From: Sphingobium sp. CCH11-B1
GTDB lineage: Bacteria > Pseudomonadota > Alphaproteobacteria > Sphingomonadales > Sphingomonadaceae
Assembly: GCF_001556865.1 (NCBI RefSeq)
Contig: NZ_LSJY01000175.1
Location: forward strand, 27,512-91,511
Length of the DNA: 64,000 bases
Reading direction: 5' to 3'
The notes under the pieces: generated by a model
Seen by the model: the letters and a program-made list of their open reading frames with translations, nothing else
Databases searched by the model: none
Told to the model about the DNA's origin: nothing
In this document: positions 62,823 through 64,000 of the stretch, in pieces
How the letters are laid out: every line of letters starts with the position of its first letter
How positions within the stretch are numbered: position 1 is the first letter of the stretch
Translations under genes and position numbers: made by a program

Positions 62823-64000
62823 TCAGCCGGAAATCTTCGAAAAGTCCGCGACATTGTGCACCGCATCCCGCACCCGCGCCAGCAGCGCCAGGCGAGTCGT
62901 GCGCTTCGCCGGATCGGAGTCATTAACCGTGACCGTTTCAAAGAAGGCGTCGATCGGCGCGCGGAGCGTGGCGAGCGCCGCCATCGCTTCCTCGAACCGC
63001 TCGTCCGCCACCGCCTGCGCCGCGCGGGGCTCGGCAGCGTCGAGCGCGGCGATGAGTGCAGCTTCGGCGGGTTCGGGCGTGTAGGAAAGCGCGGCGGGCG
63101 CAGGCGTGTCCCCTTCCTTTTTCAGGATGTTCGCGGCGCGCTTGTAGCCCGCGAGCAGGTTCGCGCCGTCATCGGTCGCTATGAAGGACTGGAGCGCGTG
63201 GACGCGGGCCAGGAGGCGAACGAGATCGTCCTCGCCCCCGAGCGCGAACACCGCGTCGATCAGGTCATGGCGGACACCCGCTTCCTTTTGCTGGACTTTG
63301 AGGCGGTCGGCGAAGAAGTCTAGGACTTCGGACGACGTAATATCCGAAGCCAGCATATATTTGCGAGCGGCCTCATTCGTTATATTTGTTGCGCCGGCAA
63401 CAAGTCTGTCAAAAAGTTCGCCCCACCTAAAGTCCGTTTTCAACGTTCCAATAGCATCCAGAACGGGTAGAACTTTTGCGATGGGCGCCGTTTGACTCTG
63501 AAACGCAACATTTGCCGCAGCTAATTTCACGACTGTTCCAAGCGGTACAGTCAAATTGCAATAAGTCAGCTGGCTCAGAACGCCAATTGCGGCGCGCCGC
63601 AAAGCGAATGGATCTTTCGATCCGGTCGGCTTCTCTCCAATAAGAAAGAATGCCGCAATCGTATCCAGCTTGTCCGCCAAACTCACCGCCACGGTCACCG
63701 GGGCAGTCGGCACGTCATCGCCCTGCCCGACCGGCTTGTAATGATCGCGGATGGCGTCGGCCACCGCATCGGGCAGGCCCTCTGCGCGGGCATAATAGCC
63801 GCCCATGACGCCCTGAAGCTCGGGGAACTCGCCAACCATTTCGGTGACGAGGTCGGCCTTGCACAGGCGGGCGGCCTGTTCGGTGAGGTCGGCCAACTCT
63901 TCCTTCGTCATGCCAGCGTAGGCTGGCATCTCAGGCGTTGGCACGCTGCCGCCAGAGACCCCAGCCTTCGCTGGGGTGACGGTGGGGGCTGGGGTGACGG
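62823..64000 (-). CDS. glyS: Glycine-tRNA ligase beta subunit, 3' part (5' part beyond right edge)
   Basis: Beta subunit of the alpha2-beta2 glycyl-tRNA synthetase. The visible part has [40 protein letters not shown], and [16 protein letters not shown], then the C-terminal anticodon-binding-like domain ending in VADFSKISG. The reading frame stays open to the right edge through an in-frame copy of the paired-hairpin repeat (63907-64000), which adds [12 protein letters not shown] and [10 protein letters not shown] just before the conserved [11 protein letters not shown] helix. Either the protein carries this insert or the gene is altered there; the rest is outside the window. Confidence 0.92.
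   Translation of the reverse strand, partial: VTPAPTVTPAKAGVSGGSVPTPEMPAYAGMTKEELADLTEQAARLCKADLVTEMVGEFPELQGVMGGYYARAEGLPDAVADAIRDHYKPVGQGDDVPTAPVTVAVSLADKLDTIAAFFLIGEKPTGSKDPFALRRAAIGVLSQLTYCNLTVPLGTVVKLAAANVAFQSQTAPIAKVLPVLDAIGTLKTDFRWGELFDRLVAGATNITNEAARKYMLASDITSSEVLDFFADRLKVQQKEAGVRHDLIDAVFALGGEDDLVRLLARVHALQSFIATDDGANLLAGYKRAANILKKEGDTPAPAALSYTPEPAEAALIAALDAAEPRAAQAVADERFEEAMAALATLRAPIDAFFETVTVNDSDPAKRTTRLALLARVRDAVHNVADFSKISG
63907..64000 (-). repeat. Paired-hairpin repeat, copy D, in frame within glyS
   Basis: Contains CCCCAGC-GAAG-GCTGGGG and ATGCCAGC-CTAC-GCTGGCAT palindromes plus an extra partial unit at the right edge (CACCCCAGCCCCCACCGTCA). It is the same family as at 2481, 14866 and 46866. 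In the glyS frame it reads [15 protein letters not shown] and MPAYAGMT with no stop codon. Confidence 0.85.

Overview
The window looks like chromosomal DNA of an alphaproteobacterium of the Sphingomonadaceae (Sphingobium/Sphingomonas type). This rests on the high GC content, the C4-route 5-aminolevulinate synthase, the spermidine route through carboxyspermidine enzymes, a ROSE-type RNA thermometer before a small heat-shock gene, a GTTC-N7-GTTC box of the alphaproteobacterial LexA type, and protein sequences that resemble sphingomonad families throughout. No rRNA, CRISPR array, insertion sequence or prophage gene is visible. The genus is an inference.

Layout. 1-5566: topA (cut by the left edge), a YoaK-family membrane protein, dprA with an apparent internal deletion, plsY, an unknown small protein and murI. 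5833-12805: hemA, a glucokinase-like protein without its first phosphate loop, the betaine-lipid pair btaA-btaB behind a tandem Pho-box-like array, and an MBL exonuclease plus ATP-dependent ligase pair. 12876-17487: a fasciclin protein and a polyamine cluster (carboxyspermidine dehydrogenase, decarboxylase, ornithine decarboxylase) with a structured leader before the last gene. 17557-25378: seven minus-strand genes that all overlap (etfD, TPR protein, ispE, N-formylglutamate-hydrolase-like, lipoprotein, nnr, rlmD). 25508-29656: UDG-like protein, lytic transglycosylase, moaB-like and a radical SAM gene behind a LexA-type box. 29666-36322: dnaE, a small heat-shock gene with RpoH promoter and ROSE leader, a candidate sRNA, lolC-lolD. 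36323-45188: diguanylate cyclase, kup and the cytochrome c maturation operon ccmCDEFGHI, including a 43-residue ccmD. 45392-51998: purF, an SDR, cfa, phr, rppH and a DUF481 porin-like protein. 52057-58994: an M20 hydrolase coupled to astA-astB, a small membrane protein, a Phd-like/PAS fusion and a TadE-TadG pair. 59067-64000: two identical tRNA-Arg(ACG) genes, a membrane-anchored HhH-like protein, ppdK and the 3' part of glyS.

Most of the window is ordinary housekeeping. The parts that deserve attention are regulatory or structural: (1) a family of paired-hairpin intergenic repeats, one copy of which lies in frame inside glyS; (2) a 38-bp motif, 31 of 38 identical without gaps, in front of both hsp20 and ppdK in the same orientation; (3) an unannotated structured RNA with a strong terminator between hsp20 and lolC; (4) a four-unit 11-bp-period Pho-box-like array in front of btaAB; (5) DprA lacking a conserved block of its Rossmann core. 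Gene starts were placed from ribosome binding sites and family alignment, and several are GTG or TTG.
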